This document shows positions 1-8,697 of a DNA stretch of 56,742 nucleotides, piece by piece; within the stretch, counting starts at the first letter, position 1; each line of letters starts with the position of its first letter. Source of the DNA: an uncultured Clostridia bacterium (GTDB taxonomy: Bacteria; Bacillota; Clostridia; Christensenellales; CAG-138); NCBI GenBank assembly GCA_934633695.1, contig CAKTYT010000011.1, forward strand, positions 1-56,742. Direction: 5' to 3'. The translations under genes and the position numbers were made by a program. Under the pieces are notes generated by a model. The model was not told where the DNA came from. It saw nothing but the letters and a program-made list of their open reading frames with translations, and did not search any database.

Positions 1-83
1 CCTGCTTTAGCATGGTCTCTCTCGACCTGCCATTGATACTGCCCCATGCAGAAGAAGGAAAGAGTTCCGCCTTCAACATTCAG
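1..83. repeat. Direct repeat, copy A (edge of window)
   Basis: These 83 bases match 415-497 with a single difference (a at 79 versus g at 493). The 414-base offset equals 138 codons, so this is an in-frame duplication of one domain. The copy probably continues past the left edge. Confidence 0.95.
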
Positions 84-641
84 TACGTCGTCAAGTGTGG
101 GGGCAGGAGTTTCTTCAACGGGATCGAGGATGCAAATATCATCCATGTATGCATTATCATCATACATTGCCTCCCCCGGGCCTCTGCCATAGGTCCACGC
201 AATGAAATAGCTTCCGTCCTCCGGTGCTGTCCATTCGTAGGTTGCCCAGTCATTTTCGCCCGTCCAGCTTTCGACAAGACTGTGATTTACCGAAAAACTG
301 AGGTTTGCATCATTGGGGTTGCAGCTCGTTTTGTACCTGAAGGAAAGCCGCTGACCTGCCGTCATCTCAACGCTTGTGTTGAGATTGCAGCTCGTTCCGG
401 GAACTCCCGAATTGCCTGCTTTAGCATGGTCTCTCTCGACCTGCCATTGATACTGCCCCATGCAGAAGAAGGAAAGAGTTCCGCCTTCAACGTTCAGAGC
501 TTCATCGAGTGTTTGAGCATCACGAACGCCGGCATTATCAATGACATCATTTGCAAAGATCGTCGCCGCATTCGCAACGGGCATGGCGGCAATGGAAAAC
601 ACCATCACAAACGCCATGAACAGAACAAAAAGCTTTTTCAT
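1..641 (-). CDS. Secreted protein with tandem beta-sandwich repeats, N-terminal part
   Basis: This is the start of a secreted protein that runs off the left edge; 213 residues are visible. ATG at 641-639 follows a GAGGAG ribosome site. Residues 1-26 form a signal peptide (MKKLF start, hydrophobic core, cleavage near ANA). The rest is a repeated domain opening with an LNVEGGTL motif and closing with a WTAPEDGSYF strand and a DD-rich patch, which resembles a jelly-roll or adhesin-type module. The second copy begins 138 codons after the first and is nearly identical at DNA level. A related domain occurs in the peptidase at 21711-23711. The function is unknown; surface binding is a guess. A dockerin may lie beyond the edge. 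Confidence 0.85.
   Translation of the reverse strand, partial: MKKLFVLFMAFVMVFSIAAMPVANAATIFANDVIDNAGVRDAQTLDEALNVEGGTLSFFCMGQYQWQVERDHAKAGNSGVPGTSCNLNTSVEMTAGQRLSFRYKTSCNPNDANLSFSVNHSLVESWTGENDWATYEWTAPEDGSYFIAWTYGRGPGEAMYDDNAYMDDICILDPVEETPAPTLDDVLNVEGGTLSFFCMGQYQWQVERDHAKA
415..497. repeat. Direct repeat, copy B
   Basis: This is the partner of bases 1-83, with 82 of 83 bases identical. It encodes the start of the first beta-sandwich unit of the secreted protein, including its FFCMGQYQW stretch. Such high identity suggests recent duplication or ongoing gene conversion. Confidence 0.95.
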
Positions 642-755
642 GTTTTTCTCCTCGCTGTTGAATCTACCCACTTCTTCGGTGGGCGAAAAAGTTTCGCAGG
701 GCATGCAGATTGATTCAGTGCTAAACTGTATTCAAATGTTGTTTACCCTGCACTA

Positions 756-784
756 AATATACTTCCCGTTTCCGCATTTGTCAA
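756..784 (-). promoter_or_regulatory. Sigma-A promoter of the secreted repeat protein
   Basis: Minus strand: TTGACA (784-779), 17-base spacer, TATATT (761-756). The 5' leader would be about 110 bases and contains a short CCCAC/GTGGG hairpin near 668-685. Confidence 0.85.
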
Positions 785-807
785 TAGCTTTTTGGGGGAA
801 ATTGTGC

Positions 808-813
808 TATAAT
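808..813 (+). promoter_or_regulatory. Candidate -10 box for the ArsR-type gene
   Basis: A perfect TATAAT lies 78 bases before the ATG at 891. No good -35 hexamer sits 16-18 bases upstream, so the promoter may need an activator. It is divergent from and adjacent to the promoter at 756-784. Confidence 0.45.
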
Positions 814-890
814 TCAAATATATTAATCAGCTGTGCAATGCCAAACGGTTTTAATCAGTTGAAAATGACGATAAGGTATGGTAATCATCG

Positions 891-1976
891 ATGGAAGTAC
901 GTTCTCCTCTTCCGCTGCTGGAAGCAAACTTGTTTTTAAAAAACAAGACCAATGGTTTCACGACCGAAAAATTTCATCAGACAATAAAAACCCGTTATCC
1001 GAAGAATGAAGATGAATATTCGGTTTGTTTTGAATTGCTGCTTAAACTTGACGCAATTCTTTGCTCCGCCATTGAGGTGAATGAAGAAGAACTTAATTTG
1101 CTTTACCGTCCGCTGTCGTTGAAAGAAGATAATGATACATCCGTTGCACAAGACAGCTTGAGCGACATCATCTTTCCTGATGTCAATTTTTTCTGTTCAA
1201 CAGACTATTCAGATACATTTAGCATTCTCCGCGAGCTTAACACCGGCATCCCAATGCGAATAGCCGCCTCGATCCTGCCCGATGAGAAGCTGCCGTGTGA
1301 TCTGCTCTCTACTGCCGACCTTATTGCAATCATCAACGGCTGCGACTGGCCTCAAAGCTCCAAGCTGACTCTTATCGAATTTGCCATAAATCCGGAGAAA
1401 TATATTTCGCTCATGGAACGTGCCCTTGTTCCTGTGGCAAATGCATTTGACGCCCATTCCGATGTGTGGCTTCCGCTCATTGAATTGTTCCGCAGTGATT
1501 ATGATACTGACGAAACCGATGGGCAAAAGCTCCATAAAAGATTTGGCAGTGTAGTTCCCGATGCAGCCGAATACATGATAACCCCATGCATAACGGGATT
1601 CAGGCAGGTACTCTTCTCAAATGCTAATGACAAAACCTGTTTTGTTGCCGTCGGGGTTCTCTATGATACTCTTGCAAGAATATCAACACTTGAATCCAAT
1701 TCCGAAGCTGAGCTTTCACGGATAATGAGCGTTCTCGGCGATCCAAGCCGATTCAATATCGTTACTCATCTTGCGAAAAGTGAGTCTTACGGAAGAGAAC
1801 TTTCCAAGCTGCTCAATATTACTCCCGGTGCAGTTTCGCAGCACCTCAGCATACTCATGAGTACAGGACTTATCGCATCCAGCAACAAGGGCAATAAAGT
1901 TTTTTATTCATTGAATAACAGCAAGATGCAGCATTTTATAAAGCTTCTCCAGCTAACTTTTCCTGCAAAAGACTAA
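891..1976 (+). CDS. ArsR-family transcriptional regulator with long N-terminal domain
   Basis: 361 residues. The last ~85 residues form an ArsR-type winged helix: SVLGDPSRFNIVTHLA opens helix 1, and SKLLNITPGAVSQHLSIL is the recognition helix-turn-helix, followed by the beta-wing (NKVFYSL). Typical ArsR proteins have ~100 residues, so the ~270-residue N-terminal part is an extra domain I do not recognise, probably sensory or for dimerisation. I see no cysteine-rich metal site in the helix region. The ribosome site is weak. The gene converges on the hut operon and diverges from the secreted repeat protein, which is a possible target. The target is inferred only from position. Confidence 0.8.
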   Translation: MEVRSPLPLLEANLFLKNKTNGFTTEKFHQTIKTRYPKNEDEYSVCFELLLKLDAILCSAIEVNEEELNLLYRPLSLKEDNDTSVAQDSLSDIIFPDVNFFCSTDYSDTFSILRELNTGIPMRIAASILPDEKLPCDLLSTADLIAIINGCDWPQSSKLTLIEFAINPEKYISLMERALVPVANAFDAHSDVWLPLIELFRSDYDTDETDGQKLHKRFGSVVPDAAEYMITPCITGFRQVLFSNANDKTCFVAVGVLYDTLARISTLESNSEAELSRIMSVLGDPSRFNIVTHLAKSESYGRELSKLLNITPGAVSQHLSILMSTGLIASSNKGNKVFYSLNNSKMQHFIKLLQLTFPAKD

Positions 1977-1980
1977 GCAA

Positions 1981-2017
1981 AAACAGACGGTGGGGTCAAT
2001 CGACTCCGCCGTCTGTT
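1981..2017. terminator. Bidirectional intrinsic terminator
   Basis: A 17-base-pair stem (arms 1981-1997 and 2002-2017 region, AAACAGACGG side and its complement, two G-U pairs) with an AATC-type loop. T-runs flank it on both strands. It separates the ArsR-type gene from the 3' end of the hut operon. Confidence 0.85.
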
Positions 2018-2050
2018 TGCTTCAATCTGTTATGTGATGACACACACGGA

Positions 2051-2683
2051 TCAACCTGCAATGTCATTATTTACGGTTGCCTGAATCTTTGCAGCGATTT
2101 CATCTGAGTGTTCGACAAGGCGTTTTCCTTCATTTTCAAAGTATGCAGCCTTCTCCGCATCCTTCACCCCGCCGAGATTGATGAGAACATTGAGCCACGC
2201 ACCATGAACGCAGGTATGGAGGTTCAAACCGCCGACACCAAGATCGCTCGCACAATTAGTGTTGTAATGTCCCAGGAGCTTATCGGCAAGCTCAAGCGAC
2301 CTTGCTGCAAGCTGAAGTGTTTCAAAGGGGACTTCCGTTGCAACAAGAGTTGCCTTTGCAATCTCCGCACGGCGAGCAGCCTTTTCTTCATCAGTTGCCT
2401 TGGGCATTTTGAAAGCGGCAGCAACGAGGTTGTAAGCATCGGTATCCTTGTCAACCTGGGCGGTAAGAGCCTCAAACAAACCTTTTCCCTCTTCCATTAT
2501 CTCGCGGCAAAGAGGCCAATCAGCCTCATAAGCCTTCTTGATTGATGTCTGACCTGCAACCATAGTAGTGAGACCAATGCCCTGGGCACCGCATAGTGCA
2601 GCGGCACTTCCGCCGCCGGGAGCGGGGGCATCGGAAGCGAGAATATCGAGGTAACCTGTTACCTGCATGTCAACGAGTTTCAT
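2051..2683 (-). CDS. fchA: Formimidotetrahydrofolate cyclodeaminase / methenyl-THF cyclohydrolase family
   Basis: 210 residues, the usual length for stand-alone FchA/FTCD-C proteins. The N-terminal LDILASDAPAPGGGSAAA motif is typical of the family. The enzyme is cytoplasmic and all-helical. It removes ammonia from 5-formimino-THF, produced by FtcD, to give 5,10-methenyl-THF. It is the last gene of the hut operon. Its ATG (2683) overlaps the end of hutI by 14 bases, with an AAGAAAGGA ribosome site inside hutI, so translation is probably coupled. Annotations of this family vary between cyclodeaminase and cyclohydrolase; the operon favours cyclodeaminase. Confidence 0.93.
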   Translation of the reverse strand: MKLVDMQVTGYLDILASDAPAPGGGSAAALCGAQGIGLTTMVAGQTSIKKAYEADWPLCREIMEEGKGLFEALTAQVDKDTDAYNLVAAAFKMPKATDEEKAARRAEIAKATLVATEVPFETLQLAARSLELADKLLGHYNTNCASDLGVGGLNLHTCVHGAWLNVLINLGGVKDAEKAAYFENEGKRLVEHSDEIAAKIQATVNNDIAG

Positions 2684-3908
2684 AGATTGTTCCTTTCTTA
2701 AAAACAGTTTTTATCTGGTTTGAACCCATGCGATAGCAGAGCATGGAAAGTTCATCGGTGTTCCAAATGACAAGGTCTGCCTGTTTACCCGGTTCAATTG
2801 AACCGACCTTATCGCCCATGCCGATCGCACAAGCGGCGTTGAGCGTAACAGCTGTCAGGACCTCCTCCGGGTAGAGCCTGTATTTGAGATAGCCGAGGTT
2901 CATCGAAAGCTGAAGATTGAGCGACGGGCATGAACCGGGGTTAAAGTCAGTTGCAATTGCAACGGGTACGCCTGCGGTGATCATATCCCTTGCTCTTGCG
3001 AACGGTTTGCCGAGGTAGAGTGAGGTCTGCGGGAGCAGGCAAGCAACTGTCTTGCTCTTCGCCATTGCCTCAATGCCGCTGTCCTTTGTTGCAATAAGGT
3101 GTTCGGCAGAAACAGCACCAATCTCGCCCGCAAGCTCCGAACCTCCAAGTGCATCAATTTCATCGGCATGTATTTTTGACGGCAATCCCAGCTTCTGTGC
3201 AGCGAGCAAAAGCCTTCTTGACTGTTCAACATTAAAGACAGAGCTCTCAAGGAATACGTCGCAGAAATCTGCAAGCTTTTCCCCTGCAACAACGGGGAGA
3301 ACGCTTTCGATCAGGTAGTTGATGTAGCCGTCCGCATTGCCTGCAAATTCACCCGGTATTGCATGTGCCCCGAGGAATGTCGAGACGACATCCGTCGGAG
3401 TATTTTCACCAAGTCTTTTTATAACACGCAGCTGCTTGAGCTCCGTTTCGAGATTAAGTCCGTAACCCGATTTAATTTCGACCGTTGTAACGCCAAAATC
3501 CATCATTTCACTCAGGAAACACTTGCTGCGTTCGTAAAGCTCATCCTCGCTCGCCTCACGCGTATGCGTGAGGGTGTTGAGAATCCCTCCGCCTGCGTTG
3601 AGAATATCAAGGTAAGATGCCCCTTCGATTTTCAACGGCACTTCATGATTTCTCCACCCTCCGAAGACAAGGTGCGTGTGTGCGTCAACAAGACCGGGGG
3701 TCACGAGTTTGCCCTTTGCATCATAAATATCGGTGTAGGCGGAATACTCAGGCAATTTCCCGTCGCCGGTAACACTGAGGATCCTCCCGTCATTGTCTAT
3801 CAAAATCGCAGCGTTTTTGATGCATGCAATTTTCCTTTGTTCAGCACCGCAGCGGACTGTATCCCCGAGCGGCGTCGCAATTGTGCCGATGTTCTTAATA
3901 AGAAGCAT
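2670..3908 (-). CDS. hutI: Imidazolonepropionase
   Basis: 412 residues from the ATG at 3908, which has a GGGGG-type ribosome site. The open frame reaches a TTG at 3929, but this abuts the ftcD stop and is a poor start. It is an amidohydrolase-fold metal enzyme. VDAHTHLVFGG gives the first metal-binding histidines, and EIKSGYGL and KIHADEI are family motifs. It opens 4-imidazolone-5-propionate to N-formimino-L-glutamate, the third step of histidine breakdown. It lies between ftcD and fchA on one transcript. Confidence 0.96.
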   Translation of the reverse strand: MLLIKNIGTIATPLGDTVRCGAEQRKIACIKNAAILIDNDGRILSVTGDGKLPEYSAYTDIYDAKGKLVTPGLVDAHTHLVFGGWRNHEVPLKIEGASYLDILNAGGGILNTLTHTREASEDELYERSKCFLSEMMDFGVTTVEIKSGYGLNLETELKQLRVIKRLGENTPTDVVSTFLGAHAIPGEFAGNADGYINYLIESVLPVVAGEKLADFCDVFLESSVFNVEQSRRLLLAAQKLGLPSKIHADEIDALGGSELAGEIGAVSAEHLIATKDSGIEAMAKSKTVACLLPQTSLYLGKPFARARDMITAGVPVAIATDFNPGSCPSLNLQLSMNLGYLKYRLYPEEVLTAVTLNAACAIGMGDKVGSIEPGKQADLVIWNTDELSMLCYRMGSNQIKTVFKKGTIYETR

Positions 3909-3929
3909 ATATACCCCCGTTCCGCTCAA

Positions 3930-4826
3930 TTAGAGCAGGTAGTTTTCAATAATCTGCTTGTCAGCGTTGAAATCTTCAATTTGGAGATAGTATTCCGCTG
4001 AATCGATCAGAGCCCTCATGGGAGTCAATCCGATAATCTCTGTGCCGATAACGTGAACTCCCCAACGAGCTGCTTCTGCCTTCGTAACTTCGACGACTCT
4101 GTAAAGAGGAGTACGGCTGTAATCGGTCATGTTAATCGAAACCTGAGCAACATTCCTGTCCTCAAGCATAACTCCGAGAGCTTTTACGCAATCGAAGCCG
4201 CCGCTTGACCTGCGGATGATTTTTGCAATTTTACTTGCAATAGAAACATCGGAAGTGGAGAGATTGATGTTGAATGCAACAAGGGGCATACGGCAGCCGA
4301 CTGCGGTGACTCCTGCGGTGGGATGAATTGCCGCACCACCGAAATCGGGTGTCCACATGGGGTCTTTAACCTTTTCGGCCATACCTTCAAACTGACCCTT
4401 ACGAATTGCAGCAAGGTTCACTCTATGGGGAGCTGATGCTGAATCCTCGTAGAGGAAGATTGGAATGCCTGCTTCGTTGTAGATGCGTTCAGCAAGTATC
4501 TTGGAATATTCGATCGTTTCTTCCTTCGTAACATCCTTCATTGGTATAAGAGGAATAACGTCAACAGCACCCATCCTGGGGTGTTCACCCTGGTGCTTAT
4601 TGAGGTCAATAAGCTCAACTGCCTTCTTTGCGAGTGCAGTTGCGGCGTTCATAACACCTTCAGGGCTGCCCATGAAGGTAATGACACTGCGGTTATGGCT
4701 TGCATCGCTGCTGTAGTCAAGAAGGGTTACGCCTGCGGTGTTGCGAATGGTATCAACACATGCTTCAATAACTTCAGTATTCCTGCCCTCGCTGATGTTA
4801 GGGACACATTCAATAATCTTTGCCAT
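3930..4826 (-). CDS. ftcD: Glutamate formimidoyltransferase
   Basis: 298 residues, matching the stand-alone formiminotransferase domain. The N-terminus ECVPNISEGRN is diagnostic, followed by HEN/D-type substrate motifs such as HRSVITFMG and HPRMGAVDVIP. It moves the formimino group from formiminoglutamate to tetrahydrofolate, releasing glutamate. Mammals fuse this domain to a cyclodeaminase; here the two activities are separate genes (with fchA). A 60-base gap to hutU holds a small hairpin (4849-4872) that might tune downstream expression. The presence of this gene shows the THF route rather than HutF/HutG. Confidence 0.96.
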   Translation of the reverse strand: MAKIIECVPNISEGRNTEVIEACVDTIRNTAGVTLLDYSSDASHNRSVITFMGSPEGVMNAATALAKKAVELIDLNKHQGEHPRMGAVDVIPLIPMKDVTKEETIEYSKILAERIYNEAGIPIFLYEDSASAPHRVNLAAIRKGQFEGMAEKVKDPMWTPDFGGAAIHPTAGVTAVGCRMPLVAFNINLSTSDVSIASKIAKIIRRSSGGFDCVKALGVMLEDRNVAQVSINMTDYSRTPLYRVVEVTKAEAARWGVHVIGTEIIGLTPMRALIDSAEYYLQIEDFNADKQIIENYLL

Positions 4827-4886
4827 TTTCTTATCCTTTCAATTTCGTAGCGGAGAGGGATAATCCTCCCCGCCGTATTATTTTGC

Positions 4887-6908
4887 TTATTTCAGTTTTT
4901 CTTCAACAACCTTCTTCACGAGGTTCGCATCCGCCGTATAGGGGATAGTGATATGGGCCTTGCCTGCCCACTTTTCGTTATATTTAACGGATGTTTCGAC
5001 ACTGTGCTCATTTCTTGCCCAGTTACGCCTTGCGACGCCGCCCATAACATCCCACATCATTGCAGACTTAATGATTTCATCGACCCTCTCGCTTCCGTCA
5101 AGCACAAGACCGAAACCGCCGTTTATGGACTTACCGATGCCAACGCCGCCGCCGTTATGCAGTGCACAAAGGCTCATGCCCCTTGCAGCATTGCCTGCGA
5201 AGCACTGAACAGCCATATCTGCCATAACGTTGCTTCCGTCCTTGATGTTTGCGGTTTCGCGGAAGGGCGAGTCCGTACCGCTGACATCGTGATGGTCACG
5301 ACCGATCATAACCGGACCAATTTCGCCGCTGCGAACCATTTCATTGAACTTAAGTGCAATCTTTGTTCTTCCTTCGGCATCCTGATAGAGGATCCTCGCC
5401 TGAGTACCGACAACAAGCTTATTTGCCTTTGCATCACGGATCCAGATGTAGTTGTCCCTATCCTGTGAGCAGCGGTTCGGGTCAATGCACTCCATTGCAG
5501 CTGCATCGGTCTTATCGAGGTCGGAGCTCTTGCCGGAGAGGCAAACCCAACGGAACGGACCATAACCATAATCGAACAGCACAGGACCCATAATATCTTC
5601 TACGTAGCTCGGGAAGATGAAACCATCCTTCTCGTCAACACCATTCTTGGAGATTTCGGTAACTCCGCTGTCATAAACGGCTTTCATGAAAGAGTTGCCG
5701 TAATCAAAGAAGTAAGTGCCGCATTTATTCAGTGCAACGATTGCATCAAAGTGCCTGCGCAGTGAGAGATTGACCATTTTTTCGAACTGTTCCCTGTCAG
5801 AGTGAAGCATCTTTGTACGCTCGTCAAACGTAAGACCAACGGGGCAGTAACCGCCATTGTAGACGTTGTGACAGGAAGTCTGGTCAGAGAGCAGGTCGAT
5901 ATGTATGTCATGCTTAACAGCATATTCGAGCAAATCGACTATATTACCGTGATATGCGATTGAAATCGATGTCTTGTTTTCAACATTTTTCTTTGCAATG
6001 CTGAAAATTTCGTCAAGGTTGTCGGATACTGTATTGACCCAGCCCTGATCATACCTGGTTTTGATTCTTGAAATGTCGACTTCTGCAAAGATACCGACTG
6101 CATTTGCAATGTTCGCTGCCTTGGGCTGAGCACCGCTCATGCCGCCAAGACCTGACGAAACAAAAAGTCTGCCTGCAAGGTCACCGTCCTGAGGAACGCC
6201 CAGTTCTTTTCTGCCCGCACCGAGAATTGTGTTGAAAGTGCCGTGTACGATGCCCTGAGGACCGATATACATCCAACCGCCGGCAGTCATCTGACCGTAG
6301 TTTGCAACACCGAGCTGTTCTGCAATTTCCCAATCCTTAAGATTGTCGAACATACCGACCATAAGAGCATTGGTGATAATGACCCTCGGTGCTGTCGGCT
6401 TCGATGGGAATAGTCCGAGAGGATGACCGGATTCGACCACAAGCGTCTGATTCTCCGTCAGCTCCTCAAGATACTTTTTGATAAGGCGATACTGAAGCCA
6501 GTTTTGGCAGGGCTGTCCTGTTTCGCCGTAAGTAACGAGTTCATAGGGATAGAGAGCAATCTCAAAGTCAAGATTGTTGTCTATCATGACTTGGAAGGCC
6601 TTGCCTTCGAGACATTTGCCCTTGTATTCATCAATGGGCTTGCCGTAAATCCGACCTTCGGGACGATAGCGATAGGCATAAATCCTACCCCTTGTCACAA
6701 GTTCTTCCATAAATTCGGGGGCAAGGGTTTCGTGAAGCTCCTCCGGAACATAGCGAAGAGCGTTGGCAAGAGCCAGCTCTGCCTGTGCCTTGGTGAGGCG
6801 GAAGCCCCTGTCGGGGGCACGTCGATAACCTTCCTCAAGCTTGTGGTACTCCGGGAGCACATTGTCAAGCTTGATGGTCATTGCCTTTGCAACGGTTTCA
6901 TTGTTCAT
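4887..6908 (-). CDS. hutU: Urocanate hydratase
   Basis: 673 residues, the long form common in Clostridia and Bacteroidetes (the Pseudomonas/Bacillus form is ~550). The conserved NAD-binding stretch reads SSGLGGMSGAQPKAA, and ALHNGGGVGIGKS occurs near the C-terminus. It hydrates urocanate to 4-imidazolone-5-propionate using tightly bound NAD as an electrophile. ATG at 6908 follows a clear GGAGG. It is the second gene of the operon, 41 bases after hutH. Confidence 0.97.
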   Translation of the reverse strand: MNNETVAKAMTIKLDNVLPEYHKLEEGYRRAPDRGFRLTKAQAELALANALRYVPEELHETLAPEFMEELVTRGRIYAYRYRPEGRIYGKPIDEYKGKCLEGKAFQVMIDNNLDFEIALYPYELVTYGETGQPCQNWLQYRLIKKYLEELTENQTLVVESGHPLGLFPSKPTAPRVIITNALMVGMFDNLKDWEIAEQLGVANYGQMTAGGWMYIGPQGIVHGTFNTILGAGRKELGVPQDGDLAGRLFVSSGLGGMSGAQPKAANIANAVGIFAEVDISRIKTRYDQGWVNTVSDNLDEIFSIAKKNVENKTSISIAYHGNIVDLLEYAVKHDIHIDLLSDQTSCHNVYNGGYCPVGLTFDERTKMLHSDREQFEKMVNLSLRRHFDAIVALNKCGTYFFDYGNSFMKAVYDSGVTEISKNGVDEKDGFIFPSYVEDIMGPVLFDYGYGPFRWVCLSGKSSDLDKTDAAAMECIDPNRCSQDRDNYIWIRDAKANKLVVGTQARILYQDAEGRTKIALKFNEMVRSGEIGPVMIGRDHHDVSGTDSPFRETANIKDGSNVMADMAVQCFAGNAARGMSLCALHNGGGVGIGKSINGGFGLVLDGSERVDEIIKSAMMWDVMGGVARRNWARNEHSVETSVKYNEKWAGKAHITIPYTADANLVKKVVEEKLK

Positions 6909-6949
6909 TATGTTTCCTCCGTCAATATTTAGCGAACGTTTGTTATAAC

Positions 6950-8473
6950 TTATTCAAGACTGCCCGCAACGCTCTCTGCCGCACGGACAATCTGCTCTGT
7001 TTTAATCATGTCATCAAACTTATTCATCTGTTCGTACATTACAACGTCATCATGAATGGGAGCTACCTTTTCCCTAATGAGGTCGTAAACGGCCTTGGTT
7101 GCGGGGGCAAGTTTATCATCACCGCGGAGATAAAGTGCCTGACTTGCAGCGAACAATTCAATACCGAGAACCTTCTGTGCATTGTCGAGAATCATCCTTG
7201 CCTTGCGTGCAGCAATAGTACCCATGCTGACATGATCCTCCTGGTTTGCGGAAGAGGGAATCGAATCAACGCTCGCAGGATGTGCCCAGACCTTGTTTTC
7301 CGAAACCATGCTTGCGGCAGAATACTGAGTAATCATAAATCCGGAATTAAGTCCGCCATTTTCACTGAGGAATGCGGGCAGCCCTGCACTGAGCTGAGGA
7401 TTTACAAGACGCTCAATGCGGCGTTCCGAAATGTTTGCATATTCTGCCAATGCAATGCCGAGGAAATCGAATGCAAGTGCCATGGGCTGGCCATGAAAAT
7501 TTCCACCGGAAATTGCTTCATCGTCATCGGGAAAAATAATGGGATTATCTGTAACAGCATTGATTTCACGAGTAACGGCATTGTAAACATATTCAATCGC
7601 GTCCCTGCTTGCACCGTGAACCTGCGGTGTGCAGCGAAGAGCATAGGCGTCCTGAACCTTACCGGGCACTGTATCGTGTGCAAGCCGGCTGCCTTCAAGC
7701 AACGTGAGCAGGTTCTTTGCACTGTTAATCTGACCCTTGTGTCCTCTCAGTGCATGAACCTTGGGATCATATGCCTTCTTAATTCCGAAAAGAGCCTCTG
7801 CCGTCATTGCACAGGCAATATCCGCGACCTTGGTGAGCTGCATCGCATCGTAAACCGCAAGACAACCGACAGCAGTCATGATCTGGGTCCCGTTAATGAG
7901 AGCAAGCCCCTCCTTAGCAGCGAGCTCAACCGTAGGAATGCCTGCCTTCTCCATGGCTTCCTTACCGCTCACAACTTCGCCTTTGTACTCTGCCTTGCCC
8001 TCGCCAAGCATAACAAGAACCATGTGTGAAAGGGGAGCAAGGTCACCGCTTGCACCGAGAGAACCTTTTTCGGGAACGATGGGATGAACACCTGCATTGA
8101 GCATTGCAAGCAGGGTTTCAATGGTGGAAAGCCTTATGCCTGAATTACCTCTGCAAAGTGCATTGCAGCGGAGCAGCATTGCGGCACGAACCGCTTCCGT
8201 GGGAAGCGGAGTGCCCATACCGCAGGAGTGCGAAATTATAAGGTTTCTCTGCAATGCGGCAGTGTCTTCAATGGAGATGTATTTATCTGAGAATTTGCCG
8301 AAGCCGGTTGTCAAACCATAAACGACTGCTTTTTCTTCAAGTTTCTTTTCAACATACTCACGAGCTTTGCAGACACGCTTTTTTGCCTCACAGTCGATAA
8401 CGACCTGTTCGCCGCCACGTGCAACGGCAGCAACCTGTTCAACGGTCAAGCTCATTCCGTTAATAGTAACCAT
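6950..8473 (-). CDS. hutH: Histidine ammonia-lyase
   Basis: 507 residues from the ATG at 8473, chosen over 8509 because AAAGGAG lies 8 bases upstream and the sequence then begins like the family. The active-site MIO group would form from Ala141-Ser142-Gly143 in GSLGASGDLAPL. YGLTTGFGKFSD near residue 52 is another signature. The enzyme deaminates histidine to urocanate. As the first gene it sits next to the operon's single strong promoter. No histidine permease or HutR-type regulator is seen nearby. Confidence 0.97.
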   Translation of the reverse strand: MVTINGMSLTVEQVAAVARGGEQVVIDCEAKKRVCKAREYVEKKLEEKAVVYGLTTGFGKFSDKYISIEDTAALQRNLIISHSCGMGTPLPTEAVRAAMLLRCNALCRGNSGIRLSTIETLLAMLNAGVHPIVPEKGSLGASGDLAPLSHMVLVMLGEGKAEYKGEVVSGKEAMEKAGIPTVELAAKEGLALINGTQIMTAVGCLAVYDAMQLTKVADIACAMTAEALFGIKKAYDPKVHALRGHKGQINSAKNLLTLLEGSRLAHDTVPGKVQDAYALRCTPQVHGASRDAIEYVYNAVTREINAVTDNPIIFPDDDEAISGGNFHGQPMALAFDFLGIALAEYANISERRIERLVNPQLSAGLPAFLSENGGLNSGFMITQYSAASMVSENKVWAHPASVDSIPSSANQEDHVSMGTIAARKARMILDNAQKVLGIELFAASQALYLRGDDKLAPATKAVYDLIREKVAPIHDDVVMYEQMNKFDDMIKTEQIVRAAESVAGSLE

Positions 8474-8522
8474 TCTGAATTTCTCCTTTAAACATGGCTT
8501 GAGCCACAAATATCCAAGGTTA

Positions 8523-8551
8523 ATTATATGTTTTCGGCGGCATTAAGTCAA
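8523..8551 (-). promoter_or_regulatory. Sigma-A promoter of the hut operon
   Basis: Minus strand: TTGACT (8551-8546), 17-base spacer, TATAAT (8528-8523), about 50 bases before the hutH ATG. The near-consensus boxes suggest high basal expression or control by a repressor; no clear operator was identified. Confidence 0.88.
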
Positions 8552-8626
8552 GTCTCGGAGAGAATTATATGAAAAAACCTTAAAAATACCGGCAGTCTCG
8601 TTGCAGCCAAATTATTTCCGGCAGCA

Positions 8627-8658
8627 AAAAGGACGTCCGCAAACGCAAACGTCCTTTT
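8627..8658 (-). terminator. Intrinsic terminator after the wall-anchored protein
   Basis: 10-base-pair perfect stem (AAAAGGACGT and its complement) with a 12-base loop, followed on the minus strand by a T-run. It ends the transcript of the gene at 8698-9822, just upstream of the hut promoter. Confidence 0.8.
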
Positions 8659-8697
8659 GGGTCAGGTCCGGGTCAGACCTTTAAAACATAATTGGAA

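Noticed and set aside
12..713. A 233-codon plus-strand open frame over the left edge
   Set aside because: It is antisense to the secreted repeat protein, contains the same repeat reversed and has no ribosome site; the minus frame has a signal peptide and good start.
891..1976. The ArsR-type protein as repressor of the hut operon
   Set aside because: It lies at the 3' end of hut, 6.5 kb from the promoter, and separated by a terminator; nothing ties it to 8523-8551.
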